NCBI RefSeq assembly: GCF_014842075.1
Contig: NZ_JACYVA010000004.1
Coordinates: 124,001 to 188,000 of the forward strand
Direction: 5' to 3'
Source of the DNA: Sphingomonas sp. CFBP 13720
GTDB taxonomy: Bacteria; Pseudomonadota; Alphaproteobacteria; Sphingomonadales; Sphingomonadaceae
Length of the DNA: 64,000 nucleotides
Of this stretch, positions 10,250 through 19,481 are shown one piece after another. A program made the position numbers and the translations under genes. A model generated the notes under the pieces. That model was given only the letters and a program-made list of their open reading frames with translations, did no database searches and was not told the origin of the DNA. How positions within the stretch are numbered: the first letter of the stretch is position 1; each line of letters opens with the position of its first letter.

Positions 10250-11376
10250 ACGTGATTGCGCCTGTCGTCGAAGCAATTGGCCGTACCCTCGCGCAGGCGG
10301 GGGGCCAGGGCAACGAGCGGAACGTTTGCGGCTCTGGATCCCCGCCCGCGCGGGGATACGGTCAGGACGTTCAGAGCGTCCCGGCGGTCCGTACCGACTG
10401 GACCCGTGCAGAGATCGCGGCACTGTTCGACCTGTCGTTCGACGAACTGCTGTACCGTGCGCAGACCGTTCACCGCGCGCATCATGCGGTGGGGCAGGTG
10501 CAGTTGTGCACGCTGCTGTCGATCAAGACCGGCGGCTGTCCCGAGGATTGCGGCTATTGTTCGCAATCCGCCAGCGCGGACACGCAGCTGAAGGCCGAAA
10601 AGCTGATGGACGTCGACGCCGTGCTGGCCAGCGCGGCACAGGCGAAGGCGGCGGGATCGCAGCGTTTCTGCATGGGCGCGGCATGGCGCAACCCCAAGGA
10701 CCGCGACATGGACAAGGTCGTGGCGATGGTCGAAGGCGTGCGGGCGATGGGCATGGAAACGTGCATGACGCTGGGCATGCTGACGCCCGATCAGGCGCAG
10801 CGGCTAGGCGCGGCGGGCCTCGATTATTACAACCACAACATCGATACCTCGCCTGAAAACTACGCGAACGTCATCACGACGCGCAGCTTCGACGACCGGC
10901 TGGACACGCTGTCGCATGTGCGCGACGCGGGCATCAACGTATGCTGCGGCGGGATTGTGGGCATGGGCGAGACGCGCGCCGACCGCGTCGGTTTCGTCCA
11001 TGCGCTCGCCACGCTGCCGCGCCATCCCGAAAGCGTGCCGGTCAACGCGCTGGTGCCGGTCAAGGGCACGGTGCTGGGCAACATGCTGGCCGATACGCCG
11101 CTGGCGAAGATCGACGACATCGAATTCGTCCGCACCGTCGCCGTCGCCCGTATCGCCATGCCGCTCAGCATGGTCCGCCTGTCGGCCGGGCGCGAAAGCA
11201 TGTCCGATGCGACGCAGGCGCTGTGCTTCATGGCCGGCGCCAATTCGATCTTTACCGGCGACCGGCTGCTGACCACCGGCAATGCCGGCGACGATGCGGA
11301 TGCCGCGCTGCTGGCGAAGCTGGGCATGACTGCCATGACTGGTGAGGAACCGATGCGGAAATCGTCATGCTGCTGA
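10246..11376 (+). CDS. bioB: Biotin synthase with extended N-terminus
   Basis: A radical SAM enzyme inserting sulfur into dethiobiotin. The SAM-cluster motif is C98-PED-C102-GY-C105, and the family motifs [14 protein letters not shown] and GETRADR are clear. The start at 10246 is fixed by ATGA overlap with the mutase, and no ATG, GTG or TTG occurs in frame downstream until after the cysteine motif. The N-terminus is therefore about 45 residues longer than in E. coli BioB. A palindromic repeat sits inside this extension (10338-10357). Placement between mutase and pccA couples biotin supply to a biotin-dependent pathway. Confidence 0.94.
   Translation: MNVIAPVVEAIGRTLAQAGGQGNERNVCGSGSPPARGYGQDVQSVPAVRTDWTRAEIAALFDLSFDELLYRAQTVHRAHHAVGQVQLCTLLSIKTGGCPEDCGYCSQSASADTQLKAEKLMDVDAVLASAAQAKAAGSQRFCMGAAWRNPKDRDMDKVVAMVEGVRAMGMETCMTLGMLTPDQAQRLGAAGLDYYNHNIDTSPENYANVITTRSFDDRLDTLSHVRDAGINVCCGGIVGMGETRADRVGFVHALATLPRHPESVPVNALVPVKGTVLGNMLADTPLAKIDDIEFVRTVAVARIAMPLSMVRLSAGRESMSDATQALCFMAGANSIFTGDRLLTTGNAGDDADAALLAKLGMTAMTGEEPMRKSSCC
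10338..10357. repeat. Palindromic repeat-like element inside bioB 5' coding region
   Basis: Perfect 8-bp arms ATCCCCGC and GCGGGGAT with a 4-nt loop, in the context CTGGATCCCCGC. It resembles the short palindromes scattered between genes in many proteobacteria, but here it is read in frame as Gly-Ser-Pro-Pro-Ala-Arg-Gly. No second copy was seen in this window. Confidence 0.5.
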
Positions 11377-11744
11377 GCATCCTGCTGGCCGCTGCCGCCG
11401 CGCAGGGGGGCTGTGCCAATGCCTCCACCCAGTCGGCGATGAACCAGTGCGCGCAGGCGGCGCTGCAACGCGCCGATGCGGCGATGACCCGCGAATGGCA
11501 GGCGAGCTATGCGCGGATGAAGCGCATGGATGCCGCCGACACGTCGCGCGGCGGCGGGTTCGGCTATGCCGCGGCGGCGTTGAACAGCCAGCGGGCGTGG
11601 CTGAAATTCCGCGATGCGCAATGCGTGCTGGAAGGCGGGAAATATGCCGGCGGTTCGATGCAGCCGATGGTGCGCGCGAACTGCCTCGAACGGCTGACCA
11701 CGGAGCGTGCGAAGCAGTTGCGCGATCTGCGCCGCGAACATTGA
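11367..11744 (+). CDS. LprI-like (DUF1311) secreted protein
   Basis: A 125-residue protein with a short hydrophobic leader [14 protein letters not shown]. It has four cysteines in the mature part and the pattern [14 protein letters not shown]...[15 protein letters not shown], which is typical of the LprI N-terminal domain (PF07007), related to lysozyme-inhibitor lipoproteins. No canonical lipobox is evident, so it is probably periplasmic rather than lipidated. It overlaps the 3' end of bioB by 10 nt and precedes pccA by 36 nt, so it rides in the same operon. A direct role in propionate metabolism is not implied. Confidence 0.78.
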   Translation: MLLSILLAAAAAQGGCANASTQSAMNQCAQAALQRADAAMTREWQASYARMKRMDAADTSRGGGFGYAAAALNSQRAWLKFRDAQCVLEGGKYAGGSMQPMVRANCLERLTTERAKQLRDLRREH

Positions 11745-11780
11745 TGCTGACCCCGGACGACGCGGGGCGGACAGGAGAGC

Positions 11781-13799
11781 GTGTTGTTCAACAAGATACT
11801 GGTCGCCAATCGGGGTGAGATCGCCTGCCGGGTGATGCGTACGGCCAAGGCGATGGGGATCGCGACCGTCGCGGTCTATTCGGATGCCGACGCGCGTGCG
11901 CCGCACGTGCTGATGGCCGACGAGCGCGTACGGCTTGGCCCCGCGCCGGCGGCGCAGAGCTATCTCGACCCCGAACTGATCCTTGCCGCCGCGAAGGCGA
12001 CGGGCGCGGATTGTATCCATCCGGGCTATGGGTTCCTGTCGGAGCGCGAAAGCTTTGCGCGCGCCTGTGCCGATGCGGGCATCACCTTTGTCGGGCCGCC
12101 GCCCGCCGCGATCGCCGCGATGGGCGACAAGATCGAGTCCAAAAAGCTGGCCCGGGCGGCGGGGGTCAACGTCGTCCCCGGCTTCCTCGGCGAAATCGCC
12201 GATACCGAGGAGGCGGTGCGGATCGCCGCCGATATCGGCTATCCGGTGATGATGAAGGCGTCGGCGGGCGGCGGCGGCAAGGGCATGCGGCTGGCGTGGA
12301 GCGAACAGGACGTTCGCGAGGGGTTCGAAGCGACGAAGCGCGAGGGGCTGGCCAGTTTCGGCGACGACCGCGTGTTCATCGAAAAGTTCATCGAAAGCCC
12401 GCGCCATATCGAGATTCAGGTGCTGGGCGACCGGCATGGCACGATCGTCTATCTCGGCGAACGCGAATGCTCGATCCAGCGGCGACATCAGAAGGTGGTC
12501 GAAGAGGCACCGTCGCCGTTCGTCACGCCCGACATGCGCCGCGCGATGGGGGAACAGGCGGTCGCGCTGGCCCGTGCCGTCGGGTATCATTCGGCGGGTA
12601 CGGTCGAACTGATCGTATCGGGTGCCGACACGACCGGACAAGGCTTCTATTTCCTCGAAATGAATACCCGGTTGCAGGTCGAGCATCCGGTGACCGAGAT
12701 GATTACCGGCCTCGATCTGGTCGAACAGATGATCCGGGTGGCGGCGGGCGAGCCGCTGGGGTTCACGCAGGACGATGTGCGGCTGGACGGCTGGGCGATC
12801 GAGAACCGGGTCTATGCCGAGGACCCGTATCGCGGGTTCCTGCCAAGCACCGGGCGGCTGGTCCGCTACAATCCGCCGAAGACGTCGGTACGTGCGGGCG
12901 ACGCCCCGATCGTCCGCGTCGATGACGGCGTGACCGAGGGTGGCGAGGTCAGCATGTTCTACGACCCGATGATCGCGAAGCTGGTGACGTGGGCACCGAC
13001 CCGCGATGCGGCGATCGATGCGCAGATCGCGGCGCTCGACCGGTTCGAACTGTCCGGGGTCGGCAACAATCTCGATTTCCTGTCGGCGATCATGCAGCAC
13101 CCTCGCTTCCGTGCGGGGGCGTTGACCACCGGCTTCATCGCGGAGGAATATCCCGACGGGTTTGCGGGCGCGCCGGCCGATGCGACGCTGCAACGGCAAC
13201 TGGTCGCGGTGGCGGTCATCGCCGATCTGGAACGCAGCGCGCGCGCGGGCGGCATCGACGGCCAGCTCGGCGGGGCGGCGTCGCCGTCGACGACCCGCGT
13301 GGTTACGCTGGCGGGGCAGTCGTTCGCGGTATCGGTCGACGGGTATGACGGCGGCGCGCTGGTCCATATCGACGATGCGCCGCCGCTGGACGTCGTGCTG
13401 CGCTGGCGTCCGTCGCAGCGGGTGGTCGTGGCCCGGATCGACGGCGACGAAGTGGCGGTGCGGATCGCGCGGCGGATCGGCGGATGGCGGCTGACCACGC
13501 GCGGCGCGGCGCATGACGTCCGCGTCCTGCCCGCGCACGTCGCGCCGCTGACCCGCCACATGATCGAGAAGGTGCCGCCCGATACGTCGCGGCTGTTGCT
13601 GTGTCCGATGCCGGGGCTGCTCACCCGGCTGGAAGTGGGGGCCGGCGACCGGGTGGAAGCGGGACAGCCGCTGGCGGTGGTCGAAGCGATGAAGATGGAG
13701 AATATCCTGCGCGCCGAACGGCCGGGCGTGGTTGCGACGGTGCATCACGCGCCGGGGGACAGCCTGGCGGTCGACGCCGTGATCCTCGAGTTCGAATGA
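11781..13799 (+). CDS. pccA: Propionyl-CoA carboxylase alpha subunit (biotin carboxylase + BCCP)
   Basis: A 672-residue protein. The biotin carboxylase part opens with FNKILVANRGEIACRV, contains the ATP-grasp glycine loop SAGGGGKGMRL and RLQVEHPVTE, and spans roughly residues 1-450. A linker (BT-type) region follows, then a C-terminal biotinyl domain with EAMKMEN, biotin attachment lysine K638. The start is GTG at 11781, supported by AGGAG 4-8 nt upstream; a TTG follows at 11784. It pairs with PccB at 3927. A methylcrotonyl- or acetyl-CoA carboxylase is the alternative, but the mutase and epimerase context favours propionyl-CoA. Confidence 0.93.
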   Translation: MLFNKILVANRGEIACRVMRTAKAMGIATVAVYSDADARAPHVLMADERVRLGPAPAAQSYLDPELILAAAKATGADCIHPGYGFLSERESFARACADAGITFVGPPPAAIAAMGDKIESKKLARAAGVNVVPGFLGEIADTEEAVRIAADIGYPVMMKASAGGGGKGMRLAWSEQDVREGFEATKREGLASFGDDRVFIEKFIESPRHIEIQVLGDRHGTIVYLGERECSIQRRHQKVVEEAPSPFVTPDMRRAMGEQAVALARAVGYHSAGTVELIVSGADTTGQGFYFLEMNTRLQVEHPVTEMITGLDLVEQMIRVAAGEPLGFTQDDVRLDGWAIENRVYAEDPYRGFLPSTGRLVRYNPPKTSVRAGDAPIVRVDDGVTEGGEVSMFYDPMIAKLVTWAPTRDAAIDAQIAALDRFELSGVGNNLDFLSAIMQHPRFRAGALTTGFIAEEYPDGFAGAPADATLQRQLVAVAVIADLERSARAGGIDGQLGGAASPSTTRVVTLAGQSFAVSVDGYDGGALVHIDDAPPLDVVLRWRPSQRVVVARIDGDEVAVRIARRIGGWRLTTRGAAHDVRVLPAHVAPLTRHMIEKVPPDTSRLLLCPMPGLLTRLEVGAGDRVEAGQPLAVVEAMKMENILRAERPGVVATVHHAPGDSLAVDAVILEFE

Positions 13800-13833
13800 T
13801 CTTGGCGGGGTGCGGGAACCCTTCGCCCCGCCC

Positions 13834-15414
13834 ATGGCTTTGCCTCGCATGACCGTTCCGCATCCGAAACCATGGTGGGAAGTCGCCACCGTCTATCAGA
13901 TCTATCCGCGATCGTTCGCGGATTCGAACGGCGACGGCATCGGCGACCTGAACGGCATCGCCGATCGGCTGGACTATCTGGTCGCGCTGGGGATCGACGC
14001 GATCTGGATATCGCCGATCTTTCCGTCGCCGATGGCCGATTTCGGCTATGACGTGGCGGACTATACCGGGGTCGATCCGCGGTTCGGGACGCTGGCGGAT
14101 TTCGACGCACTGCTGGCAAAGGCGCATGCGAAGGGGCTGCGCGTGCTGCTGGATTTCGTGCCGAACCACAGTTCGGACCGGCATCCATGGTTCGTCGCCA
14201 GTCGATCGTCGCGCGACGATCCCAAGCGGGACTGGTATATCTGGCGCGATCCGGCGGCGGATGGCGGGCCGCCCAACAACTGGATCAGCGATTTCGGCGG
14301 CCCGGCGTGGACGTACGATGCGGCGACCGGCCAATATTATTCGCGTGCGTTCCTGCCCGAACAACCCGACCTGAACTGGCGCAACCCGGCGGTGCGCGCG
14401 GCGATGCTGGACGCCATGCGCTTCTGGTTCGAACGCGGCGTCGACGGGTTTCGCATCGACGTGCTGTGGCACATGGTCAAGCATGCGGACTTTCCCGACA
14501 ACCCGCCCAACCCGGACTATCACGACCGGATGGGCGAGATGCACCGCGTGCTGCAACACCATTCGACCGACCAGCCCGAGGTGCACGACATCGCCGCCGA
14601 CATGCGCGCGCTGGCCGATGCCCATGGCGCGGTGCTGGTCGGTGAAATCTATCTGCCGGTGCCGAAACTGATGACCTATTACGGCGCGGACGACGCGCCG
14701 GGGGTGCACCTGCCGTTCAATTTCCAGTTGATCGAGGCGGCGTGGGACGCGCCGGAACTGGCACGCCGGATCGTGGAGTATGAAGCCGCGCTGCCGCCGG
14801 GCGGATGGCCGAACTGGGTGCTGGGCAATCACGACCGGCCCCGGATCGCGACGCGAGTCGGCGCAGCGCAGGCGCGCGTGGCGGCGATGCTGCTGCTGAC
14901 GCTGCGCGGTACGCCGACGCTGTATCAGGGCGACGAACTGGGACTGCCCGATGCGCAGGTGCCGCCCGACCGGGTACAGGACCCGCGCGAGCTTCGCGAA
15001 CCGGGACTGGGGCTGGGGCGCGATCCGGTGCGCACGCCGTTGCCATGGGACGCGACCGGCGGATTTTCATCGACCGAGCCGTGGTTGCCGATCGATCCGG
15101 CGCACCTGCCGCTGAACGTCGTGGCGCAGTCGGACGATCCGGGGTCGATGCTGACGCTGTACCGTCGCCTGCTGGCGCTGCGCCGGGCCACGCCCGCCTT
15201 GTCGACCGGAGGCATTAGCGACGTGAGGGCCGATGGCACGGTGCTGACATGGTTGCGCGGCGACGGGGCCGAGCGCTACCGCATCGTTCTCAATCTGGCT
15301 GACGGAGACGTGCCGTTCCCGACGATCGAACCGGGCGACCGGTTGCTCTCCACCCATGACGGCATGTCGCCGACGCTGCGCCCGGCCGAGGGCGTCCTGT
15401 TGAAAGTCCGCTGA
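13834..15414 (+). CDS. GH13 alpha-glucosidase / oligo-1,6-glucosidase-like
   Basis: An alpha-amylase-superfamily enzyme of 526 residues with no signal peptide, so it is probably cytoplasmic. The family opening WWEVATVYQIYPRSFADSNGDGIGDL, the DFVPNHSS motif, nucleophile Asp in GFRIDV, acid/base Glu in VGEIYLP and transition-state Asp in GNHDRPR are all present. Substrate is likely alpha-1,4 or alpha-1,6 glucosides (family inference). The start is uncertain: GTG 13810, ATG 13834 or ATG 13849; none has a strong ribosome-binding site. The stop overlaps the start of the next gene (TGATG). Confidence 0.9.
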   Translation: MALPRMTVPHPKPWWEVATVYQIYPRSFADSNGDGIGDLNGIADRLDYLVALGIDAIWISPIFPSPMADFGYDVADYTGVDPRFGTLADFDALLAKAHAKGLRVLLDFVPNHSSDRHPWFVASRSSRDDPKRDWYIWRDPAADGGPPNNWISDFGGPAWTYDAATGQYYSRAFLPEQPDLNWRNPAVRAAMLDAMRFWFERGVDGFRIDVLWHMVKHADFPDNPPNPDYHDRMGEMHRVLQHHSTDQPEVHDIAADMRALADAHGAVLVGEIYLPVPKLMTYYGADDAPGVHLPFNFQLIEAAWDAPELARRIVEYEAALPPGGWPNWVLGNHDRPRIATRVGAAQARVAAMLLLTLRGTPTLYQGDELGLPDAQVPPDRVQDPRELREPGLGLGRDPVRTPLPWDATGGFSSTEPWLPIDPAHLPLNVVAQSDDPGSMLTLYRRLLALRRATPALSTGGISDVRADGTVLTWLRGDGAERYRIVLNLADGDVPFPTIEPGDRLLSTHDGMSPTLRPAEGVLLKVR

Positions 15415-16424
15415 TGCGTATCGCGATGCTTGCCCCGATCGCATGGCGCACCCCGCCGCGCCACTATGGTCCGTGGGAACTGGTCACCAGCCTGTTGACC
15501 GAGGCGCTGGTCGCACGCGGCATCGACGTGACGCTGTTCGCGACGCAGGACAGCTTCACGGCGGGGACGCTCGCCGGGGTAGTGCCCGCGCCGTACAGCG
15601 AAGACCCGTCGATCGACGCGAAGGTGTGGGAATTCGCGCACCTCGCCCATCTGTTCGGGCGCGCCGGCGAATTCGACCTGATCCATAATCAGGCGGACTT
15701 TCCGGCACACGCCTTTTCCGGGCTGGTCGACACGCCGATGGTGACGACGATCCACGGCTTCTCATCCGACCGCATCCTGCCGATGTACGCGCCGTATCAG
15801 GACCGGGTGCACTATGTCGCGATCAGCGACGCCGACCGGCATCCGTCGTTGCGCTATGCCGCGACGATCCACCACGGCATCCCGCTGGACGATTTTCCGT
15901 TCGATGCGGCGGGCAGCGACGACCTGTTGTTCTTCGGACGGATGCACCCGGACAAGGGCGCGGCGGATGCGATCGCGGCGGCGCGGTCGTCGGGGCGGCG
16001 GCTGCACATGGCGGGCATCGTGCAGGACGACGGATATTGGCGGACGCAGGTCGAACCGGCGATCGACGGCGATCGCGTGGTCTATCACGGTGCGGTCGGC
16101 GGCACGACGCGTACCGGCCTGCTGGGCAATGCGCGTGCGTTGCTGCACCTGATCCATTTCGACGAACCGTTCGGGCTGTCGGTGGTCGAGGCGATGGCGT
16201 GCGGCACGCCGGTCATCGCCTATAACCGCGGATCGATGCTCGAACTGATCGAACATGGCGTCACCGGGTTTCTGGTAGACACGCCCGAACAGGCGGTCGC
16301 CGCGATCGAGCGGGCCGGGGAAATCGACCGCGCCGCCTGCCGCCGCCGCGTCGCCGACCATTTCTCGGTCGAGGCGATGGCCGAGCGCTATCACGCGCTC
16401 TACCGGACGATCCTCGGCGGTTAG
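15414..16424 (+). CDS. Glycosyltransferase family 4
   Basis: A 336-residue GT-B fold glycosyltransferase. The N-terminal domain opens with RIAMLAPIAWRTPPRHYG and carries the acceptor-side TTIHGF segment. The C-terminal donor domain has FFGRMHPDKG and the E-x7-E-like signature EPFGLSVVEAMACGTPVIA. Start overlaps the GH13 stop by one base, implying translational coupling and a joint role in glucan or sugar metabolism. The donor and acceptor are unknown. Its stop codon overlaps the bioA stop on the other strand, so the two transcripts converge with no terminator between them. Confidence 0.88.
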   Translation: MRIAMLAPIAWRTPPRHYGPWELVTSLLTEALVARGIDVTLFATQDSFTAGTLAGVVPAPYSEDPSIDAKVWEFAHLAHLFGRAGEFDLIHNQADFPAHAFSGLVDTPMVTTIHGFSSDRILPMYAPYQDRVHYVAISDADRHPSLRYAATIHHGIPLDDFPFDAAGSDDLLFFGRMHPDKGAADAIAAARSSGRRLHMAGIVQDDGYWRTQVEPAIDGDRVVYHGAVGGTTRTGLLGNARALLHLIHFDEPFGLSVVEAMACGTPVIAYNRGSMLELIEHGVTGFLVDTPEQAVAAIERAGEIDRAACRRRVADHFSVEAMAERYHALYRTILGG

Positions 16425-17656
16425 CCGCACGCCTCCGCCAGCGCGGCATAGATCGTGTCCAGATCGTCCTCGCCGATGCAATAGGGCGGCATGACGTACA
16501 GCGTCGACCCCAACGGGCGCAGCAGGACGCCCGCGTCGCGGAAGCGCGCGGTGAGCATCGGCGCCCGCTGCGACAGATAGCCGTCGTCGCCGTCCAGCTC
16601 GAACGCCGCGATCGTGCCCAGCGTCCGGGCGTTCGTCACGCGCGGATGACGTGACAGCGCCGCCAGCCGCGTGCGCTGTCGATCGCTTAGTGTCGCGATC
16701 CGTTCGCGCACCGGCTCGTCGCGCCAGATCGCGAGATTCGCATTGGCGGCGGCACAGGCCACCGGATTGGCGGTGTAGCTGGACGAATGGAAGAACATCG
16801 TCGCGCGGTCTGGCCCGTAATGCGCGGCATAGACCGGTTCGGTCGCCATCGTGACCGCCAATGGTATCGCGCCGCCGGTCAGCCCCTTGGACAGGCACAG
16901 GATATCGGGGACGACATCGGCCTGTTCGCACGCGGTCAGCGTTCCGGTGCGGCCCCACGCGGTCATGACCTCGTCCGCGATGAACAGCACGCCGTGGACC
17001 GCGCAGATGCGGCGCATTTCGGCCAGCACGGCGGGCGGGTACATCCGCATACCGCCCGCGCCGAGGACCAGCGGTTCCACGATGAACGCCGCCGCACCCG
17101 CCCGACATGCGGCGTCGAGCGCGTCGTACGTCGTCTGAGGATTGTCGGGAAACGGAATGGTGCCGACATCGAACAGCAACGGGGCATAGGCGCGGTTGAA
17201 CACCCCGCGCGCGCCGACCGACATCGCGCCGATCGTGTCGCCATGATACCCGTGTTCGAGCACGAGGATGCGGTGGCGCGCTTCGCCGCGATGCTGCCAG
17301 TAGCCGAGCGCCATCTTCAGCGCGACTTCGACGCTGGTCGACCCCGAATCGGAAAAGAACACGCGGGTGAGCGCGTCGGGCAGCATCGCGCACAGCCCGG
17401 CGGCAAGCGTTTCGGCGGGTTCGTGCGTCCATCCGGCGAAGATGATCTGATCCAGCGTCGCGGCCTGTGCGGCGATCGCGGCGGCGATGCGGGGATGGCC
17501 GTGGCCGTGCGTCGTCACCCACCATGACGATATCGCGTCGATGATCCGCCGCCCGTCATCGGTCCATATCGCCGCGCCGTCGCCCCGCACGACTCGCGGG
17601 ATCGGCTCCCCCAGTCCATGCTGCGTGAACGGATGCCAGATCGGTGAACCGGTCAT
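16421..17656 (-). CDS. bioA: Adenosylmethionine-8-amino-7-oxononanoate aminotransferase
   Basis: A PLP-dependent transaminase using SAM as amino donor to make 7,8-diaminopelargonate. At 411 residues it has the BioA hallmarks WHPFTQH at the N-terminus, SSWWVTTHGHGHP, FFSDSGSTSVEVALKMA, the PLP lysine in LSKGLTGG and a second-domain FMPPYC-like segment (YVMPPYCI). The start at 17656 is the family N-terminus MTGSPIWHPFTQ and overlaps the bioD stop by 4 nt. It is the last gene of bioF-bioD-bioA. Confidence 0.96.
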   Translation of the reverse strand: MTGSPIWHPFTQHGLGEPIPRVVRGDGAAIWTDDGRRIIDAISSWWVTTHGHGHPRIAAAIAAQAATLDQIIFAGWTHEPAETLAAGLCAMLPDALTRVFFSDSGSTSVEVALKMALGYWQHRGEARHRILVLEHGYHGDTIGAMSVGARGVFNRAYAPLLFDVGTIPFPDNPQTTYDALDAACRAGAAAFIVEPLVLGAGGMRMYPPAVLAEMRRICAVHGVLFIADEVMTAWGRTGTLTACEQADVVPDILCLSKGLTGGAIPLAVTMATEPVYAAHYGPDRATMFFHSSSYTANPVACAAANANLAIWRDEPVRERIATLSDRQRTRLAALSRHPRVTNARTLGTIAAFELDGDDGYLSQRAPMLTARFRDAGVLLRPLGSTLYVMPPYCIGEDDLDTIYAALAEACG

Positions 17657-18276
17657 CGGAAATCCGCCACGTCGAACGCTTCCGCAAAGGCGTGCGCCAG
17701 ACCCTGCGGGGTCAGCGGATCGAGCCATGGCAGCCGGCCCAGCCGCCGGACGTCGCCCAGCCGCGCGATCGTTGCCTCGCTATCCTCGACCGCGTCGCCG
17801 ACGAACGCAATGCCACGGATCGCCACGCCGCGCGCGCGCAACGCCTCGATCGACAACAGGCTATGGTTGATCGTGCCCAGACCGGTGCGCGCGACCAGCA
17901 CCACCGGGCGTTCCCAACGCGCGAACAGGTCGGCAAAGGTTAGGGAACCGACGATCGGCACCAGCACGCCGCCAGCACCCTCGACCACCAGCGGTCCGTC
18001 GACCTGCGGCAGCGCCAGCAGGTCGAGGTCGATCGTCACGCCGTCGATCGCGGCGGCGCGATGCGGGGAACAGGGGGTGGCGAGCACATATGCTTCGGGA
18101 AGCAGTCGGTCGGGCGCGATCCCCGCAAGCTGCGCGATGCGCTGACGATCGGTGCCGTCGTCGGTCCCGGCCTGCACCGGTTTCCAGTATCGCGCGCCCA
18201 GCGCCCCGGTCAGCGCGCCGGCAAAGACGGTTTTGCCGATATCGGTATCGGTGCCGGTGACGACGATCGTGCTCAC
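17653..18276 (-). CDS. bioD: Dethiobiotin synthetase
   Basis: An ATP-dependent ligase closing the ureido ring. 207 residues beginning STIVVTGTDTDIGKTVF, the P-loop of BioD; YWKPVQAG and VEGAGGVLVPI are further family motifs. The start is GTG at 18276, overlapping the bioF stop by 4 nt (GTGA). The bioA start in turn overlaps its stop, so the three genes are translationally linked. Confidence 0.95.
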   Translation of the reverse strand: MSTIVVTGTDTDIGKTVFAGALTGALGARYWKPVQAGTDDGTDRQRIAQLAGIAPDRLLPEAYVLATPCSPHRAAAIDGVTIDLDLLALPQVDGPLVVEGAGGVLVPIVGSLTFADLFARWERPVVLVARTGLGTINHSLLSIEALRARGVAIRGIAFVGDAVEDSEATIARLGDVRRLGRLPWLDPLTPQGLAHAFAEAFDVADFR

Positions 18277-19415
18277 AGCAGCCGCCGCAGCACGTCGCCC
18301 AACGCCGCGATATCGTCGCCGTCGACGTTCAGCGTCAGCGAGATGCGCAGCCGCGCGGTTCCCGCCGGCACCGTCGGCGGACGGATGCCGCGCACGTCGA
18401 ACCCCGCCGTCTGCACCGCATCGGCCACCCGCATCGTCGCGCGGTCGTTGCCAATCAGCAATGGCACGATCTGCGACCCGGTCATGGTCGCGCCATAGGG
18501 GGCGAGCCAGCGTTCGGCGGCGGCGATCCGGTCGTGCAGTGCGACGCGCCGGCCCGGTTCGTCGTACAGCGCGCGCAGTCCCTCCCGCGCCGCCGCCGCC
18601 ATCAACGGGGAAGGCGCGGTCGAAAAGATGAAACCCCGCGCCCGGTTGATCAGGAAGTCGCGAACGACGGCGGGGCCGCAGACCAGCGCGCCCTCGCTTC
18701 CCATCGCCTTGCCGCAGGTGCGCAGGGTGACGACATCGTGCCGCCCGTCCAGCCCGGCGGCAAGGCCGCGTCCATGCGGGCCGAACACCCCGGTCGCATG
18801 CGCCTCGTCGATCAGCAGCATGGCGTCGTGCCGCGATGCGACTTCGGCCAGCGCATCCAGCGGCGCGCGGTCGCCGTCCATGCTGTACAGGCTTTCGACC
18901 GCGATCCACGGCGTGCCGATGCCGCCCTTGCGCCGCCAGTCGCGGATCGCGTCGTCGACCGCATCGGCGTCGTTGTGCCCCGCCGCCATGTGCGGCGCGC
19001 GGGCCATCCGCATGCCTTCGTGCGCGCTGGCATGGACCAGCGCATCGTGAACGATCAGGTCGCCACGCTGGGGCAGCGTCGCCAGCAGCGCGGCGTTGGC
19101 GGCGAACCCGCTGCCGAACCACAAGGCCGTTTCGCAGCCGAAGAACGCCGCCGCTTCGGCTTCCAGCCGTTCGTGTTCGGGATGATTGCCGCGCAGCAGC
19201 CGCGATCCGCCCGATCCCACCGCGACGCCGCGCGAGATCGCATCGGCCACTGCCGCCCGCATCCGGTGCGATCCGGCCAGCCCCAGATAGTCGTTCGACG
19301 CGAAGTCGCGCCCCGCGATCGGCATCAATCGCCGCCCGCGCCCGATCGCCGCCAATCCGTCCAGATCGGCGCGCAGTGCAAGCAATCCGTTCATCGCCGC
19401 CGCTGTATCGCCCAT
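18273..19415 (-). CDS. bioF: 8-amino-7-oxononanoate synthase
   Basis: A PLP-dependent condensing enzyme joining pimeloyl-thioester and alanine. 380 residues with DFASNDYLGLAGS, GSGGSRLLRGNHPEHERLE, DEAHATGVFGPHGRG and the PLP lysine in TCGKAMGSEGA. Start is either 19415 or 19394 (MNGLLALRADL); neither has a convincing ribosome-binding site. It is first of the bioFDA operon and divergent from nasT across only about 60 bp. No BioR-type TTAT-ATAA operator was seen upstream. Pimeloyl supply genes (bioC/H or bioI/W) are not in the window. Confidence 0.95.
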   Translation of the reverse strand: MGDTAAAMNGLLALRADLDGLAAIGRGRRLMPIAGRDFASNDYLGLAGSHRMRAAVADAISRGVAVGSGGSRLLRGNHPEHERLEAEAAAFFGCETALWFGSGFAANAALLATLPQRGDLIVHDALVHASAHEGMRMARAPHMAAGHNDADAVDDAIRDWRRKGGIGTPWIAVESLYSMDGDRAPLDALAEVASRHDAMLLIDEAHATGVFGPHGRGLAAGLDGRHDVVTLRTCGKAMGSEGALVCGPAVVRDFLINRARGFIFSTAPSPLMAAAAREGLRALYDEPGRRVALHDRIAAAERWLAPYGATMTGSQIVPLLIGNDRATMRVADAVQTAGFDVRGIRPPTVPAGTARLRISLTLNVDGDDIAALGDVLRRLL

Positions 19416-19451
19416 GATCGGCGGGCGCAAACCCGACACGGCTACCCATTT

Positions 19452-19481
19452 GCATCCGCGCCGCATAAGAGGCGCGGATGC
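19452..19481 (+). promoter_or_regulatory. 11-bp inverted repeat covering the nasT start codon
   Basis: Perfect arms GCATCCGCGCC (19452-19462) and GGCGCGGATGC (19471-19481) with an 8-nt loop GCATAAGA. The nasT ATG (19478-19480) lies in the 3' arm, and the presumed ribosome-binding site AAGAGG spans loop and stem. In RNA this would hide the start; in DNA it could be an operator shared with divergent bioF. Confidence 0.55.

Noticed and set aside
11750..11770. Hairpin-like CCCCG...CGGGG between the LprI-like gene and pccA as a terminator
   Set aside because: Arms are only 5 bp, no T-tract, and pccA appears to be in the same operon.
10860..13889. 1009-codon minus-strand open frame opposite bioB and pccA
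   Set aside because: Low-complexity Arg/His/Asp-rich antisense shadow in GC-rich DNA; the plus strand encodes clear enzymes.
15414..19415. BioR operator (TTAT-ATAA type) near the biotin genes
   Set aside because: No matching palindrome was seen upstream of bioF or bioB.
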